Shown in pieces: positions 63,696-64,000 of a stretch of 64,000 nt of DNA. Below the pieces are notes generated by a model. That model did no database searches. It worked only from the letters and a program-made list of their open reading frames with translations, and was not told the DNA's origin. This DNA comes from Mesorhizobium sp. M7A.F.Ca.US.008.03.1.1 (GTDB lineage Bacteria > Pseudomonadota > Alphaproteobacteria > Rhizobiales > Rhizobiaceae), in assembly GCF_003997495.1 (NCBI RefSeq), contig NZ_RZRU01000003.1, positions 372,001 to 436,000 of the forward strand, read 5' to 3'. Each line of letters opens with the position of its first letter. The stretch's first letter is position 1. The position numbers were made by a program, and so were the translations under genes.

Positions 63696-64000
63696 TCAAC
63701 GACCAGGGCGCCAATCTGGCTCGGCGTGGCCGTTTTGCAGCGAGCGGCAATGGGACTCGAACAACTGAACCGGGGTCAGTCTCGGCGGGCGACCTAGCCG
63801 GATCCCGCGCCTGCCGGCGGAGGCAAGATCTTCCTTGGTTCGCTCGATGAGCTTTTCCCGTTCATACTGAGCAGTCGGGCTGATCTGGCCGTAGTGACAA
63901 CGGCGGTGCCGATTTGCATCGTAGTGATATGAAATTTCACACCCCTTGCACGTAATGCGTCAAGTTCGGCAAAGGCGCCAGTACAACGGCGCCGCAAACC
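63696..64000 (-). pseudogene. Serine recombinase (resolvase/invertase) remnant
   Basis: The fragment enters from the right edge. It encodes AFAELDALRARGVKFHITT in one frame and YEREKLIERTKEDLASAGRR then GIRLGRPPRLTPVQL in another, both typical of the resolvase catalytic-domain end (EREL-ERT-GR-LGRP). The frame change between them shows a frameshift. The tail after GRPPRL lacks a clear helix-turn-helix. It marks a decayed mobile element next to the toxin-antitoxin remnant. Confidence 0.7.

Noticed and set aside
63740..63780. tRNA-like GTTCGAGTCCC on the minus strand
   Set aside because: No acceptor, D or anticodon stem can be built around it, and it falls inside the recombinase remnant.

Overview
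The window reads as a high-G+C chromosomal segment of a Rhizobiales alphaproteobacterium, most likely Mesorhizobium or a close relative. This assignment is an inference from gene content: class I lysyl-tRNA synthetase, GcrA, a PodJ-like polarity protein, a ChvE-GguA-GguB-GguC sugar locus with a divergent GbpR-type LysR, a SAM-II riboswitch before metZ, a MerR-controlled beta-oxidation operon, and many short palindromic intergenic repeats of the rhizobial RIME kind. Nearly all of it looks like ordinary core chromosome. Only the last 1.3 kb looks like accessory DNA.

Layout. 1-1720: the 5' end of a molybdopterin oxidoreductase (formate dehydrogenase type), a translationally coupled 52-residue ORF before it, and a divergent LysR regulator. 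1732-9182: a YegD-type Hsp70, a TauE/SafE exporter paired with a TIGR02186 membrane protein, and a 1337-residue PodJ/Sel1/peptidoglycan-binding protein. 9497-16921: a MerR (LiuR-like) regulator, two matching operator-like sites, two acyl-CoA dehydrogenases, thiolase and FadB, which form one beta-oxidation unit. 17004-21638: an S24-type repressor, an SNase-fold protein lacking most catalytic residues, lysS, a TerB-like protein and a periplasmic binding protein. 21858-24088: luxR, luxI and an atypical crotonase, a compact quorum-sensing cassette. 24142-28476: PPK2, PhoR, PhoU and CorA, with no pstSCAB between phoR and phoU. 28573-33277: gcrA, argD-argF, hslO and apaG.

33521-38300: a ceramide/hopanoid-type glycosyltransferase, an orphan BrnA-like antitoxin, SAM-II-controlled metZ, a long-form dCTP deaminase and an orphan amino-acid binding protein. 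38358-45046: gguC, gguB, gguA, chvE and divergent gbpR. 45177-51463: a small ORF, tRNA-Gly(CCC), and a same-strand run of response regulator, histidine kinase, GtrB glycosyltransferase, methyltransferase, GtrA flippase and a GT-C-like membrane protein; the layout suggests regulated surface glycosylation. 51504-59152: a lipoprotein, an outer-membrane barrel, a DUF6460 protein, an HDAC-like amidohydrolase, a MATE transporter, a small membrane protein, pyrD-DUF952, a secreted coiled-coil protein and a LuxR response regulator. 59156-62644: a solute-symporter/hybrid histidine kinase of CrbS type, convergent with that regulator. 63122-64000: a ParD-like antitoxin, a frameshifted parE and a frameshifted serine recombinase, i.e. 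a decayed mobile region.

No CRISPR array, rRNA operon, intact insertion sequence or prophage was seen. The items that most deserve follow-up are the luxI-linked crotonase with missing catalytic glutamates, the two-component/gtr gene run, the phoR-phoU pair without pst genes, and the terminator just upstream of argD.
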